Of a stretch of DNA of 64,000 nt, positions 1-12,200 are shown one piece after another. The DNA is taken from positions 1,612,001 to 1,676,000 of the forward strand of contig JAKFAO010000005.1 of the NCBI GenBank assembly GCA_021527695.1, written 5' to 3'. The notes beneath the pieces were generated by a model. The model searched no databases and was not told where the DNA came from. It worked only from the letters and a program-made list of their open reading frames with translations. Within the stretch, counting starts at the first letter, position 1. Each line of letters begins with the position of its first letter. Position numbers and translations under genes: made by a program. Origin of the DNA: Naematelia aurantialba. Its lineage: Eukaryota > Basidiomycota > Tremellomycetes > Tremellales > Naemateliaceae.

Positions 1-2075
1 AGCTGATTTACGCTCTTCAGGATCGTTTGCAGGAATAAAGTATATATTTGTTCAGTAGCAGTATTTGATACCATTACAGCGACTGCACCATGAGCTCTAT
101 TGGTGCTCAGGCAAGAGGAATTAAACCTACTAGGAATCATGCGGTGGAATTCATTGATAGTGCTTAGAATGGTCATGGGACATCGAAAAGCATTCTTGTT
201 GCGCCAGGAGGAGTCCATATACATCCCCCGTTCCACTGCATGAAGCAGAGCATTTTTTAGACCAGATTTTGGTCCAATGATGCATTCAAATCGGTCTCCA
301 GGCTTGAATTCAGAGTTCAAATCTGACAGACACGGATAATGGACACTGTTTGAGTTCACTGTATCAGAATCATTTCATATGAAGACACAAAAGCAAAGAC
401 GTACTGCAAGAATGCCTCGGGAGAACGTTTAGATAAGATCTCAATCGCTGCCAGAGGATCACGATCCAGGCGTTTCTTCCGTGAGGCAGCTAAAATCGCC
501 GACCGGAAATCTTTGTCTTTTGGCTGTCTCCATGGACACTGCAATCGAATGAAACGAGCATATGGATGTTCCTTAGCTATCTCCTCCCATTCTACGCAGG
601 AATCAAATCAGTTTCGAAGTGGTGATGGGAGCTCGAATCCATTCTGAACTCACGCCTCTTCAATTGCCCGGGTGTCGAAGAGAAAACAGATGCCATGTCG
701 CACAGAATCCTGCGCACAAATGGGGAAACATCAAGGAGCTCCATGTCCGGACAATGCTGATGGCCTGACGTTTCGAAGATCGTGCATGTCTTTGTGAAGG
801 TTTGAGCAATGCTGACCTGAAGCTAGACCCAATCAGTTCCGCAGCACACTGCCAAGAATGAATATGCTTACAATCAGCTTGGCTGTACATGAAAACCTGT
901 CTCGAATTGGTCCTGCGTTTGCTGCCATGGATCCCTCGTCTGAATTCGATGAGCAGTCTTTTCGAAGTAGATCCGCCGCTAGTTGTACTTCCTCCTCAAA
1001 GGTTTCCGGAATATGAAGCATGGCTCGACTTCGAATTTGCTCGCATGCCCCAGCACAACTATACACGGACCTCCATAAGATCCGCTCTGATCTAGATGCT
1101 GCTTCACTTCCTTCAAAATGGAAATTGCAGCGTCGAGCTCGGAGATCCGCTGGTCGGGGACCAGGTGGATCAAGAAATTCGATTCGAACATCTGGTGCGG
1201 CTGTGTGATGATCGAATGTCCATTGTTGTGGCTGTAGAGCATCAGAAGGTCTGCCACAATCTTTAACAACATACCATTTTATCAATGAATGCCGGAAATT
1301 CATCCTGTGGTATCTCTGTCTGTTCGAAAGATAGTGATGGATGCTGCGAGAGAGGTCTTGCATGAAGAAAGCCTTTTGTGATCCGAACTGAGGGAAGACG
1401 TGCAGGGTGGATAGTGCGCCTCTCAATGACAGAAATGGCACTCTTTGGCAATTTCTTACGGCTGCATACCGAAGTTTCGATGATATTTCGCTCTCTTCTG
1501 GCTGCAATTCGATGATGCGATGGAGCGGAATGATTATTGCTACCTGACAGTGTATTTACTGAGCTTGGGGAGTGAGCACTTCGAGGTAGAGGTGTCAGGC
1601 GACGTGGAGAGTGCCTCAAGCTGCCGTAGTCGGGCTCGGGGACAATTGCTTGTTCGATTTCAGATACTGAAGGGTCCCGAAACCTGGAACTGGAATAGGT
1701 CGGCTGATTTCGAATTTGAGTGAAAGGCAGTGAGATTTCCGAAGCTGTTTTGGCGTGTTGTCCTACGGTAAATGACGCTGTTGAGGGGGCAATGACCGAC
1801 GATTCGGAGAATCGATTGGCACTTTCATGAACGCTGTAGGTCGACACCGAAGAGTCTGATTCAGAAACTGGATTCGGGATAGCATCAAGTGCCCTTAATT
1901 CAGCCTGTTCTGGCTCTGCTAAGTCATGAAGCACGACAGAAGTTGAAGCCACAGGTGGGGAAAGCACTTGGAAGTGTTTGCGTGGTCGTCCTCGCCGCTT
2001 TCGAGGAGTGACAGCCTTGAGCAGGGTCCCTCTTGGCAAAGAGCCAATTATCTTCGAATGGTCTTTGATGGCCAT
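1..2075 (-). CDS. MULE-transposase-like gene with AT-hook exon, 3' end cut by the window edge
   Basis: A multi-exon minus-strand gene that runs off the left edge. The first exon (about 2075 to 1290) is Ser/Pro-rich and carries an AT-hook (RKRRGRPRK) near residue 30, which implies minor-groove DNA binding. Later exons contain VSPFVRRILCDMASVFSSTP (about 690-750), EWEEIAKEHPYARFIR (about 545-590), and an open stretch to position 1 with MDSSWRNKN, PMTILSTIN and AVAVMVSNTATEQIY. The run MDSSWRNKN...P.T.L.T.N...RMIP is what I recall of the core of MULE-type transposases in fungi, where the Asp would be catalytic. Some introns are readable, for example a GTGAGT donor just after SSTPGQLKR. The junction near 1260-1290 is unresolved, so the AT-hook exon could be a separate gene. 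It is either a mobile element or a host gene derived from one. Family assignment is from memory of motifs and is moderate. Confidence 0.42.
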
Positions 2076-2710
2076 GATGCGATACAGTTAGAAGGAGTGT
2101 GATGTGGTGAGCAGCTGGACAAGACCCAGAGTCAGATACCTGCAGCACCATGACATCAAGTAGTAACTGCGTATAAAATAGAATATGGATGTTGAGAGAA
2201 AGGACCTAAGATCAGTGTCTGTTTGAATCGTGAGAAAAAACAGATTCGGGCGCGTGCAGCAATGGTATCCAACTCGAATTGATATGCTACGTCTTTGAAC
2301 GATAGATTCGTGCTTTATACATCGGATTCGAGGGATGAAATCGAGATCTCATGAAAGTGAGGGAATATGCCAAGTGGTCGGTCAAAAAAATGCAAAAGTA
2401 CTGGCAAAAATACACAAGGTGGGTCCTGGTCGGTGATGATTTATTTTAAAGGAGGGTTAAAATAATTCTTGCAGACGACAAGACGAAAGACGAGTCGAAT
2501 TGGCACTCCACGTGGGTTTCGCAGCTTTCACATTTGGGTGGCGAATCCGCTCAATCAGAGGACGCAGAACGCAGCACGGACAGGCAGGAGAGCGAGCCTG
2601 GAGAGACATGGAGAGACAATGCATTATGATGATGCTACAGATGATGTTCACCTCACGGCGTAATGACTGTATCGTGTCGCTCAATCGCCAGTCTGACCCC
2701 GCTCCTTCCG
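2076..2710. other. intergenic, no gene seen
   Basis: About 630 bases between the first gene's start and the PPR gene's 3' end. The stretch 2160-2460 is AT-richer than its surroundings. No convincing coding exon or RNA gene is visible. Confidence 0.5.
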
Positions 2711-5119
2711 CTACTCCACAACCCACTTGACCTCGTCCCACACGTCTGGCCACGCCTCCCTAATCTTATCTCGTATGACCTTCCTTGACACCTCAGGGGT
2801 CGTCCAAGAGAACTTGAGGACGAGCTCGAGCGTCTCTTTCTTGGCTCTTGGTATCGCCTGCTCGTCTCCATCCCTCATCGGACCACACACGACTTCGACC
2901 GCCTCGTCCACCTTGCCCCAGCGGCACAGGGCCTCGAGCCAGCCCTCCCATGACTTGATAGAGCTGACGAGACCGTGGCGCTGGCCCCATGCCCATATCT
3001 TCCGGCCGCGCCGCTCGAGGCCGTTGTATGCGCATACGTCGAGGATGACAGAAATCGCAGGCGCGTACTGCGCCAGTTGGACGGGTGTGGACCGCGCACG
3101 ACGTTCGACCATTTGCGCCCAGACTTCAAAGGCGCGGTGGACCTGCCCCAGCCGGTTATACGCATCCATGAGAGCCGTGAGGACGGGCATGTCTGTGTCG
3201 ATCTCTGGGTCCAGCCGGATGCGCCGCGCGATATCTTCGACACTCTGGCCCAGGGCTCGGAGCTGCTGGCGCCTGGGATCTGAAGCGTCCATGGGGATGG
3301 ACCGGTCTTTACGGACCGCCGTGATCTTGGTCGAATACAGCTTGAGGACAAAGGAGAATGCATATGCGGCGGGAAGCGCCTCGAGTCGATTGAGGTCCCG
3401 GACCATCTCGAACACGAGATCCGGAGGCGCCTGTACACTGTGGGGCAGGGTCATATCGATGAAACCGGCAAGTATGTCGCGTCGTGCGGAAAGCCCAAGC
3501 GCTTGCGGGTTGAGCGAGTGGAAATGCGCGTATACGTTGAACGCTGTCGGATGGTCGCTGGCGCAGCGCATGAGGAGGATGACGAGAGAGGCGAGGTTGG
3601 TGGCGTGCAGGTCGAGGCCGAGGCTGCGCATCGATGACAGCAGCTCCACAGCCGACTGGAGCACGGTGGGCGAGGGCGACCGCGCGAGTGCCGTAAGGAG
3701 CATGGTGAATGTCAGGCCTATGGCCGAGCGATCGCGCGGATCAGACAGGTCGGGCGGGGGTTTCGCAGCGAGGAATTCGCCGTGCAGTTCCAGCGCCGAG
3801 GCGACACGTCCCGCCTCGCACAGCAGCGGCACCAGCTCGCGGACGACCGCAATACTGGGATAGATACCGCGGGACTTGGCGCGCCCCAGAATCTCCACGG
3901 CGGCGTCCATCTGCTCCTTGGCGACTGTCTTGGAAGACGACGTGGCCGCGCCCTGCCCGCCGAGGAACGACGCCGTCGAGCCCAGCACGAACCGCCTCAC
4001 GCACTGGCCCCACACTTCCTGCCCCATATCTACTCCGGTCTCGCTGTCCACCTGGTCGATAGCCTGCACGATCCGATCTGCGAGGCTGATACTGGCGTCG
4101 CATATCTCGCTCCCGTCGAGAGCGTGCTGCACCAGCCATACCAATGCTCCGCTCGGAGGATCGTGCTGGACGCTCGCCATGTCTCTGACCAGCCGTATCA
4201 CGCCCTCCCGGTCCCCCATGACCATACGGGCATCGAACAGCGCATCCCAGACCACAAACGTCCTCTGCTCGATGGGGATCGCGCGGAGCTTGGTCTCGAG
4301 GCTCGCCGCAGGGTCCAGATTTTGCCGTAGAACATGTAACCTCAGCAGCTCGGCGTCTCCATGCGGTCCGATTGAGATCTTTTGCGATGACGACTCGGCT
4401 GTCAGGTCCTCCAGCCGGCTACCCAGCTCGTCCAAGGGGATTTCGCCTCGCTGGTGCTGTTGGCGCAAGTGCCGCAGCAGGACCGCATAGTCTTTATCGA
4501 TCAAGCCATGGGGGTGTGACCGGATAGCCCTGATGACTTCGGGCACCAACACGGGCTCGAACCTGACCGCGTAGTGAAGGACGTGGTGGTAAGGATGCCG
4601 ACTAGGTCTCGAGTGTGACGTCTCTGTCCGTCGGGCCAATTCGAATGCCTCCCTGACCTTGCCCGCCTTGCTCAGATCCCTGACGACCCGGCCACTCCAC
4701 CGCTCTTGCTGTGGAACGTCCATATCCTCGTACACCTGCGCCATGATGACGGCTGCCCGTGGCCCCGCACTCCGCAAAACAAGCATGACCTCCTCCAGAA
4801 TCTCAGGCGCCAGCTGCCCGCCCTGGCCACGGACGGCCTCGTACGCCTCCCGCATGCGTTTAGCGCTCTTGGCGTCCGCCGCGGATCGGAGCATAGACAT
4901 TGGATCCTCATTGCGCGTGCGTGACCGGGGAGACCGACGCCACGCTGCGGTGATATTGGGGAAGATCGTTTCTGGGATGGTGGAGAGAGTGATCCCGCGG
5001 ACCTGGATATGACATTGTGGAGGGGAGGGTCTTGGCGATCCAGCGAGACGAGCGGACGGGGACGAGGAGACCCTTCGTGCCAGGACCCGTGTCGGCACTG
5101 CCCGCGCTCGGAACGGCAT
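2711..5119 (-). CDS. pentatricopeptide-repeat (PPR) protein, probably mitochondrial
   Basis: An 802-residue intron-free frame with an ATG start. The first 40 residues are rich in Arg, Ala and Ser with no acidic residue, as in a mitochondrial presequence. The rest is alpha-helical with degenerate 35-residue units, for example DAYNRLGQVHRAFEVWAQMV, DVCAYNGLERRGRKIWAWGQ and WLEALCRWGKVDEAVEVV near the C-terminus, and RDLSKAGKVREAFELARRTE near residue 155. These have the two-helix PPR pattern. Fungal PPR proteins of this size bind organellar RNA and act in mitochondrial transcript stability, processing or translation. The particular target cannot be read from sequence. The lack of introns is unusual in this window. 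Antisense frames across it are shadows. Confidence 0.8.
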   Translation of the reverse strand: MPFRARAVPTRVLARRVSSSPSARLAGSPRPSPPQCHIQVRGITLSTIPETIFPNITAAWRRSPRSRTRNEDPMSMLRSAADAKSAKRMREAYEAVRGQGGQLAPEILEEVMLVLRSAGPRAAVIMAQVYEDMDVPQQERWSGRVVRDLSKAGKVREAFELARRTETSHSRPSRHPYHHVLHYAVRFEPVLVPEVIRAIRSHPHGLIDKDYAVLLRHLRQQHQRGEIPLDELGSRLEDLTAESSSQKISIGPHGDAELLRLHVLRQNLDPAASLETKLRAIPIEQRTFVVWDALFDARMVMGDREGVIRLVRDMASVQHDPPSGALVWLVQHALDGSEICDASISLADRIVQAIDQVDSETGVDMGQEVWGQCVRRFVLGSTASFLGGQGAATSSSKTVAKEQMDAAVEILGRAKSRGIYPSIAVVRELVPLLCEAGRVASALELHGEFLAAKPPPDLSDPRDRSAIGLTFTMLLTALARSPSPTVLQSAVELLSSMRSLGLDLHATNLASLVILLMRCASDHPTAFNVYAHFHSLNPQALGLSARRDILAGFIDMTLPHSVQAPPDLVFEMVRDLNRLEALPAAYAFSFVLKLYSTKITAVRKDRSIPMDASDPRRQQLRALGQSVEDIARRIRLDPEIDTDMPVLTALMDAYNRLGQVHRAFEVWAQMVERRARSTPVQLAQYAPAISVILDVCAYNGLERRGRKIWAWGQRHGLVSSIKSWEGWLEALCRWGKVDEAVEVVCGPMRDGDEQAIPRAKKETLELVLKFSWTTPEVSRKVIRDKIREAWPDVWDEVKWVVE

Positions 5120-5353
5120 CGTCGTCCGCAGGAGTGAGAGCTACACGGAGTGGGCAGAATGTGCAGACCTCTGATTTCAGCTGCGACGCAACGGAATCAA
5201 ATTCGTCTACCTAGTACGTGCTGCAGAAGGATCCAGGCAACGTGCCCAGGCTGCACCCAGAGACACGGTTCTCGCTTAGTACTGTTTGAGATGCGACACG
5301 GTCCCCGCATAGCACTGTTTGTGATGCAATGCATGTGCAAGTCCCAGCCTACA

Positions 5354-8300
5354 CTACACCCGCGATATCTCCATCTCCTCATCATACTCGAAATCCATGG
5401 AAGTCCTCCGATCCGCAACCAGCCGGCCCCACTCGAGGTACAGCCTAAAGACATACGCGGTCATATCCTCCTTTCTCCAGTGGGTCAGCGACCACTCCCT
5501 GCCTTCTGCAGCAATCTCGGCGCCTAGAGCTTGTTCAGCGCCTGGGTGCAAGGGGTCTTGGCGAAACTAAGGTTGCGGTGATTAGCGGACGGCTCGGGCC
5601 CTGTGGCACATCTCCACTGGACTGAGAAAGGGACTGACAAAGTTGAGTGCATCGTAGAGATCAGAGTAGTCCATCTGGATCGGCACGTAGTGCACCCATG
5701 GCTGAATACGGTCCGTCCACCATTCGGCTGCGGACATCAGCGAAGCCCAACAATTCGGTTTCGAGGGCATGTAGTAGTACACAGATAGCAAGGCGGTGGC
5801 AAGGGTAGCAAGGGGTAGAAGGAAGGTAACAAGAAAGTGCAAGGACCCACGCATAATGGTGGCCTTGAATATCAGGCTTCCAGACGTCAACAACCGCTTA
5901 AATCTAGCCGACCAGGCGTTTCCGTCTCTGCGTCGCTGTCAGCTGCCCGGCCAAAAATGCGGGATCGACACGCACGTATCGATGATGTACTTGTACTGCA
6001 GCGCCTCTTCGTGCGACATCATCGGCAACCACGGGAATTCTTCCAGCAGATGCTGGCATGTGCCGTCGGCGTACTCGCATTCTGATGAGTGTTGGTCAGC
6101 CTCGATTCTTTCGTGTTCACTCTATGACGATGGAGACTAGCCCTCTGGTCCAAGTGACAGAAATCAGAATGGCAATCAGAGAAGGGTAGAGAAGAGTAGA
6201 GAAGAGTAGAGAAGGGTAGAGAAGAGTAGAGAAGGGTAGAGAAAGGAGAGAAGGATAGAGAAGGGTAGAGAAGAGTAGAGAAGAGTAGAGAAGAGTAGAA
6301 GGTCACGCATCGACTGTCGACTCACGTATAGGCTCCCCAACGAACCCGACGTCCATCCAGTCCCTGATCTTCTCCCAAGACACCCCCTCTGCGCCCTGCC
6401 TCAACGTCTTTCCACCGCTTTTGACCATATTCTTTGGCCTGGGCAACAGATGCACGCGCTCCTCGGCGGCCCAGTGGCCCTCTGTCCGCCCGCCCCGATT
6501 TGCCAGCCGCACCAGCCTGGCTCTCTGGCTGTTGCGCCATGTCGTGAAGGACGAGTAAAAGGCGCCGGTGTTGCTTCCGCGCCACATGAGGCGATCCTGT
6601 CTCCTCTTCTCCCACGCCATGCTGGCCCCCGGCAGGTCGTCGACCCACTGCTCTGTCGGCACGCCCAGCACGTCGGCATGAAGGCTCGTTTTGGACAGGG
6701 AGAAAATCGGCTGCAGGGCCTGCACGGCGGGATCTTTGCCGCTCACCGCGCCGTGCAGAGCGACGAGTTCGGGGTGCGCACAGAGATCGAACAGCTCGCT
6801 GTGGTTGGACACAAAGGTCTTACTCTCGAGTGACGTGGCAGGGGTGGGGGAGGTGAACAGGGCATAGCGGTTGTAGCCGCGCATCGGCGAGGTCGGCGGA
6901 CAGGCTTTATCCAAGCCCCGCAAGGTCAGGTCGATCTCGTCGTCGTCGTCGATCCCTGCGCCCCATCAGCCTGCGTGTCTTCCTCAACGCCACCGATCCC
7001 GACAGATTGTGCATGGGCTCCACATCTCGCGTAAAATGAAAGAAGTAGAGAGAGATGCCCAATGAGACTCACACTCATCCTCTTCCACGTACTCCATGAG
7101 CTCGCGTCGGTGGTCCCAGCTAATGAGGTGCGTCGGAGTATCGTGGACGCTATACACCACCTGTAGGTCTGGCAGATACCTGGCAATAGGCCGGAGGAGC
7201 TCTACCTGACCTGCCATCCGTTCGTCCGCGCCTGTGATCGCGCGGCCGTTGTACGTCGCCGCCGTGCGCACTGAGCCGCGCTTCACCTTGAGGGTGTATG
7301 TGTCCTCCTTTCGCGTGGCCAAGTCGATACGTTTGCGCAAGTCCACCGGCGACAGAGCTCGGAAGGGGATGAGGTCGCGGTGTATCTGGTCGTATTCGTC
7401 GGGCATCTGGACGTCGTTCTCCCTATACGCCGGTCAGGGTGGGTCCTTGCGTCTCATCTGATAATTGGTCTCATGCAGGCGGTAGAAGATTGGGTGGGAC
7501 GGGACTAGACTAGGGCGATAAGGCTGAGAAGTCACACTCACACGACGTATTCCCACCACTTGTCGAACCCGCTAGGCGGTGGGCGGTGATACCTCCTCTG
7601 GTACTCATCCACCGCCTCCCTGAGCGTTTTGCTCTGCCGGTCCACCTTTCTATCCCACTGTTCTCGGGCATCGTGGATGAGCTGGTAAATCGGATGCAGC
7701 TTGGACTCCGGGTCGACCTTGAGCAGTCCGTGTTCGACAGGGTGCGGGGGGATAGTCTTCAAGATGACGTGAGGTGGTAATGGCGCCCGTGCGGTCGTGT
7801 GCCGTTGAAACAGTGGTTTCCGTTTCCCTGCTCCAGGTCCAGTTCTGCTGCCGAGTCCAGGCCCCGCGCCACCAGTCCTAGGCGCAGTCGCATTGGTGTT
7901 CGCTGATGGTCCCACAATGCCGGACGCTCCTTCAGAACGACGGTGGGGATGCAACATTGGCCGCACCAGACCCAGGTACACCAAGAGCACCAGCAGAGCA
8001 TACAGCATCCCTCGGGTCTTGATGCCCTTCCAAGCTAGCGCCGCCAGTCTTTCCGCCAGGCCGACCCGCCCTCGTCGTCGGGCGCGGGTCTTGGAGTCAT
8101 CGTCCGCTTCCGGAGGATCCTGAACACGATCCTCATCGCGGTCGCCCTCTTCCAGCACGTGGCTGGCTCTACGGCGACTGCCCCAGTTCTCGTTCTGGCT
8201 GCGCAACCGGCCCGCAGGGTAGCGGCTGTGCGTCTCCAGCTGGCTACGCGGGTCCTCGCCGGCCAACTTGGGCGAGCCTGGCGGCGAGGGAATGGGCGAG

Positions 8301-8389
8301 CCCGGCGAATGGAGGTACAGCAGCCGCGCGTTGGGCGTTGACGGCGGCGAGGGCGTCGAGGTGATGTATGTCTGCGAGCGGAGCGACAT
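5354..8389 (-). CDS. GT90 (CAP10-domain) glycosyltransferase, probable beta-1,2-xylosyltransferase type
   Basis: A seven-exon gene. Exon 1 (8389 to about 7543) encodes a disordered cytosolic tail and one membrane anchor (GMLYALLVLLVYLGLVRPML), as in a type II Golgi protein. Luminal exons (approximate coordinates) follow at 7419-7075, 6952-6326, 6081-5974, 5926-5850, 5717-5640 and 5560-5354. GT90 signatures are clear: MWRGSNTGAFYS in exon 3, KYIIDTDGNAWSARFKRLL across the exon 4/5 join, SGSLIFKATI, then EWWTDRIQPWVHYVPIQMDY. In tremellomycetes this family includes the Cryptococcus capsule-related enzymes (Cxt1, Cap10). Donor and acceptor here are inferred by family, not by residues. The frame is open upstream to 8443, but only with a TTG; the first ATG is at 8389. 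Intron 4 (6082-6325, 244 nt) is long for this window because it holds a minisatellite. Confidence 0.86.
6178..6300. repeat. 10-bp minisatellite inside a GT90 intron
   Basis: About twelve copies of GAAGRGTAGA, the first six (6181-6240) in exact 10-bp register and the rest slightly degenerate. It lies wholly inside the intron 6082-6325. On the coding strand it reads as a polypyrimidine run. Confidence 0.9.
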
Positions 8390-9243
8390 GTTGGAGCGTA
8401 GTCGACCTGCTGGATCAAGTTGTCTCAAGCGTGCTCTCTTCAATCCTCGCTACTTGATGAAGAGGCACTGCGTTATGTCCTGGGACGACACGAGACGAGG
8501 CTGGTTGATCAATCAAGAGCGCATCGATGACCGAGAAGATTTACCCAAGTAAAGATCGATTACCGCTGCCGTACCTCTGTGTCTGTAGTAGCTTTGCTGC
8601 CGCCCACCAGCCAGAGGGTCTCGGCCAGGCCATGTTCACATACCAAAACGAGCTTATCGCCTGAAGCAGTATCGTGCCATGCGCATTGCACGCCTACGTA
8701 AGTGTGATCGAGCATGCGGTGACTGCTCTGCTCTGCTCTCGCCGATCTCTGGACCCAGAGAGACCATGCTTAGGGGCTTGTGGGACCATTGCGAAAGCGG
8801 ACGAGCGCAAGACGCAACAGACAACCGAGCAAACAAGGAAAAAACACCAGATCCGTCGAAATACCCAAAACTAAAAAATCTCCGCGGGACCCGTCAGCTG
8901 GAGGAACGTGTTTCCTCTCTGTCTCTAGCTCGACTGCTCTCGCCATTCGCGGGGGCTTCGTCGTCATCCCGCTGGCTTGGAATCGTTTAGTCCCGGCTTG
9001 GCTGGAATCCTCCGAGTCGTACGCGTGCATGTCTCGACACAGTAGAAAGCCTACTGGATTGTTAACGTACTTGGGTATATCGTGCTGATCGACTTATATT
9101 CGTGTCCCAAACAGGACAAAACTGAATGATGAGCTAATACGAATCTACCTCGCTTGTCCGTAGAGCAAAGCAAACCGCTTAGAATCAACCGGAATCGCCT
9201 AGAGGACAGCCGCTTAGATGGTAACCGCTTAGAAAGCAGCCGC
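8390..9243. other. intergenic: GT90 promoter side and 3' flank of the Prm10-like gene
   Basis: About 850 bases between the GT90 start codon and the stop codon of the upstream minus-strand gene. The end near 9175-9248 carries short direct repeats (listed separately). No gene seen. Confidence 0.5.
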
Positions 9244-9248
9244 TTAGA
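9175..9248. repeat. short direct repeats CCGCTTAGA overlapping a stop codon
   Basis: CCGCTTAGA occurs at 9175, 9210, 9225 and 9240, with the variant CGCCTAGA at 9196. The last three are exactly 15 bp apart. On the minus strand each copy reads TCTAAGCGG, and the copy at 9240 supplies the TAA that ends the Prm10-like gene. Confidence 0.8.
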
Positions 9249-12200
9249 AGGCAAAGAGAGCCGCCCCCTTCTTCCGCCCAAACGAGTAGATGAGCAGACC
9301 CGAGCCAAACAGCCCAACCTGCATGACCATCGTTAGTCACCTCGACGCCGCAAAGGAGAACCTTGAGCACACAAGGTGCAGATCCCCGAAACAAGCATGT
9401 GCTCACCGTGATTCCGATGGCAACCTGCACCATCCTGAATCCAATGATCAGGCCCTGCGAATACGAGGCAGAGTGGTCCGAGTTGTCAGACATGGCGAGA
9501 CCGCCTGCTGCCGCGATACCCGACTACTGGGTGTCAACAGAGTTCAATGTGTGGCGAAGGGTCAACGTGTCCGTCCACGCACCGGAACGAGGAAGAGGAC
9601 GCCGGTGACCATCGACGTGAAGGCTGTACCGCCAAACACCCTCGAGTAGATGTTGCCCAGAATCCTGCGTAATGTCAGTCACACTCACTACTCACTACCA
9701 CAGCACCACTCCTACCATAGAGGCAGAGGTAGAGGCGGAGCGGCATGATTGTGCATGGCGACTGAAGCCCGGGAGAGGCGTGTAGAACCGCTGCTTACCC
9801 AATGACGAAAGCGCCGATGGCACTGACCACATCACTGCGATTGAAGATATAGTGGTTCGCCAGCGTGTTGGTCAAGAACCCCACACAACTAATGAGCACC
9901 ATGACCGGGAGCTCCCTGCTCCTCAGAGGCTGCATGTTCCACAAGCTCAGGAGGATCGAGAACGCCGGAACCAGGAGAAGAAGGTAAATCGGCGGCATAC
10001 CCTGTTTCCACCATGGCCAATCGGGCTGCCGGGGACAGATGATGCTTCCCTGCTCGAGGGAGGACGCTACAGCATCCCGCGTGGCGTTGGAGAATGTAAA
10101 TGTGCCGTTGAAGGGTACGAACGTCGTGTTGGCATTGATGGATGCGATGGTCGAATCCACCAGCGAAGAGGGCACAAAGAGCCCAGACAGAGAGACGGAC
10201 TGCTGGGATGCGATTGCCTGCGCTTGTGAGGCGTGTCGCGCTTTGGGGTCGACCACGTAAAACAGGTCGGAGCCGATGGTGATTCCAAATCCCTGGGAGT
10301 TGAGAATAGAGAATGAGCTGAGCAATCACCGAGGCGACTACGACTCACGAGGAAGAGCGAGTAGATGATGGCATACACCATCCGGACGGATCCCGATACG
10401 ATGTTTTTGGAAGCGAGCTCGAGTGATCCGCACACTCCTTGGTCAGTTGCAAACAACTGAACAGTCTCGACCACTGACGAATGGTGTATCCCGGCAAGAT
10501 GAGCACGACTCCTGCACTGCCTACAGCCTGGTAACAGAACAGGCCAGTCGACGACAACCCCCGCGCTGTGAACGAGATGACCGTTGCGATCGAGATTCTA
10601 TCCGCTCATCAGTACCTTGACCTTCATTCCTGACCATCGATCTCGGCTCACTCAAAGATGTTAGAGTACATGGCGCTCTTGCTGGCGACGTGCAGTTGCA
10701 GGAAACTCAACAAGATCCCAAGAAGTCCGCTAGCGAGCCCATCGATCAGACTGCCTCCAAAGCCGAGGGGACAGATGATGCCCGAACACAAGAAGGCCAG
10801 AATCATCCGTTGCCACAAGTTGTATTCCATTGGCGCCTTGAGCAGATCGTGGATCCGCCTGGTACCTTCCGCAGCGTCGAGTCGGTCATGCACCACCTCC
10901 TTGTAAATGCAGTGTACGCTATGCAACTTTCCCAAGTCAAGGCCGCCACCAGCTTTGACGAAATGCGTCTCGGAGGTGCGGGTGTCGGCGTCGCCAAACG
11001 AGGCTATCACGATACTTGGAAAATGGATGAACTCGGCATTGATCTCGAGCACCAACGCTGTCGCGGCCAGCTGAGATTCGATCCGGTGCGAAGGTGCACC
11101 AAAGGTCATGAGCGCCTTGGCAAGCTTGAGGACGAAGTGTTGGCGAGTGAGGATGTCTGTGGTATGTCAGCATGTACGATTGAAAGATACAAGGGAAGAT
11201 GAGACTGTACCTGCCACATGCAGCTGTATACTGGCACGTCTGTTACGTTTACTGCCGCCCATACCAGCGGCATCGGAAAATGACGACCTGGTGAATGGCA
11301 AATCCGCCCAGCTGTTCCTCCTGTTCTTCTTCTTCTTCTGCCCGGTGACTCTAGGATCATCCGGATCAAGCTCGTCCGCACCGAAGACGGTGCTCGTCGT
11401 AGTTTCGCTTCTCTTGATCCCCAAACTCGTTATGGTGGGCAGATCTCCACCTTGCGCCGAACTAGCTGTGGACATGGCGCCCGGTCCCCGGCTGGAAACC
11501 CGGCGACGCAAGGTGCTACCGCGGCCTGTTAGGCGGAGGAGCTGAGACAAGACACCGCCTTTGACGTGGTACGACGAGGTGTCTTCGTCTCCTTCCATAT
11601 CGCGCGTGGTGCGGCGGCGCATGTCACCCGAGCGTGAGCGCGTTGAATCGTCCGACATGCTCCTAGGACGGCGATAGGAGCGGTCCCGATCTGGAATAGG
11701 CGACATCTTTGCCTTTTCATCGTAGTCGCCTCGAAGCGTGGCATCAGAATCCCTCTTCTCGTAATACCTGTCCCGGTAGTCATCACGCTCCCCAGCATAG
11801 TAGCTTCGGCTCTGTCGGGGAGACTGGTAAGGCGGGACAGGGGAGAGGCGGGCATCGTTTATCGTGTTCTCGTCAAATCTCCTGTAGCCACTTCCACGAT
11901 GTTGCTGCAGGAGCTCGGGGTTCGGTGATCCTCTAGGTGTATGTCTCGGTGAACCGTTGTGCGGCGAGCCAGCAACGGGCACAGAGTTGCGGTGTGTTTC
12001 GTATGAGCGGCGAGGTGACGTGCCTATGGTCGGCACACTTGAGCGCATGTTTCGCTGAGGAGAGCCCGGATAGTCCAGCCGCTCAACTACGGCTTGCTGC
12101 CCTTGAGCCTGATGTGGCGATCCTGGTACGTTGGGCGGGACAACCAGAGAAGGGCGGAACGCTGATATCGGCCGGGCTTGAGGGGAGTTGTGGTACGCTT

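Noticed and set aside
2727..3863. Long + strand open frame (378 codons) opposite the PPR gene
   Set aside because: Arg/Ser-rich shadow of a GC-rich coding strand; no domain, and the minus frame has clear PPR units.
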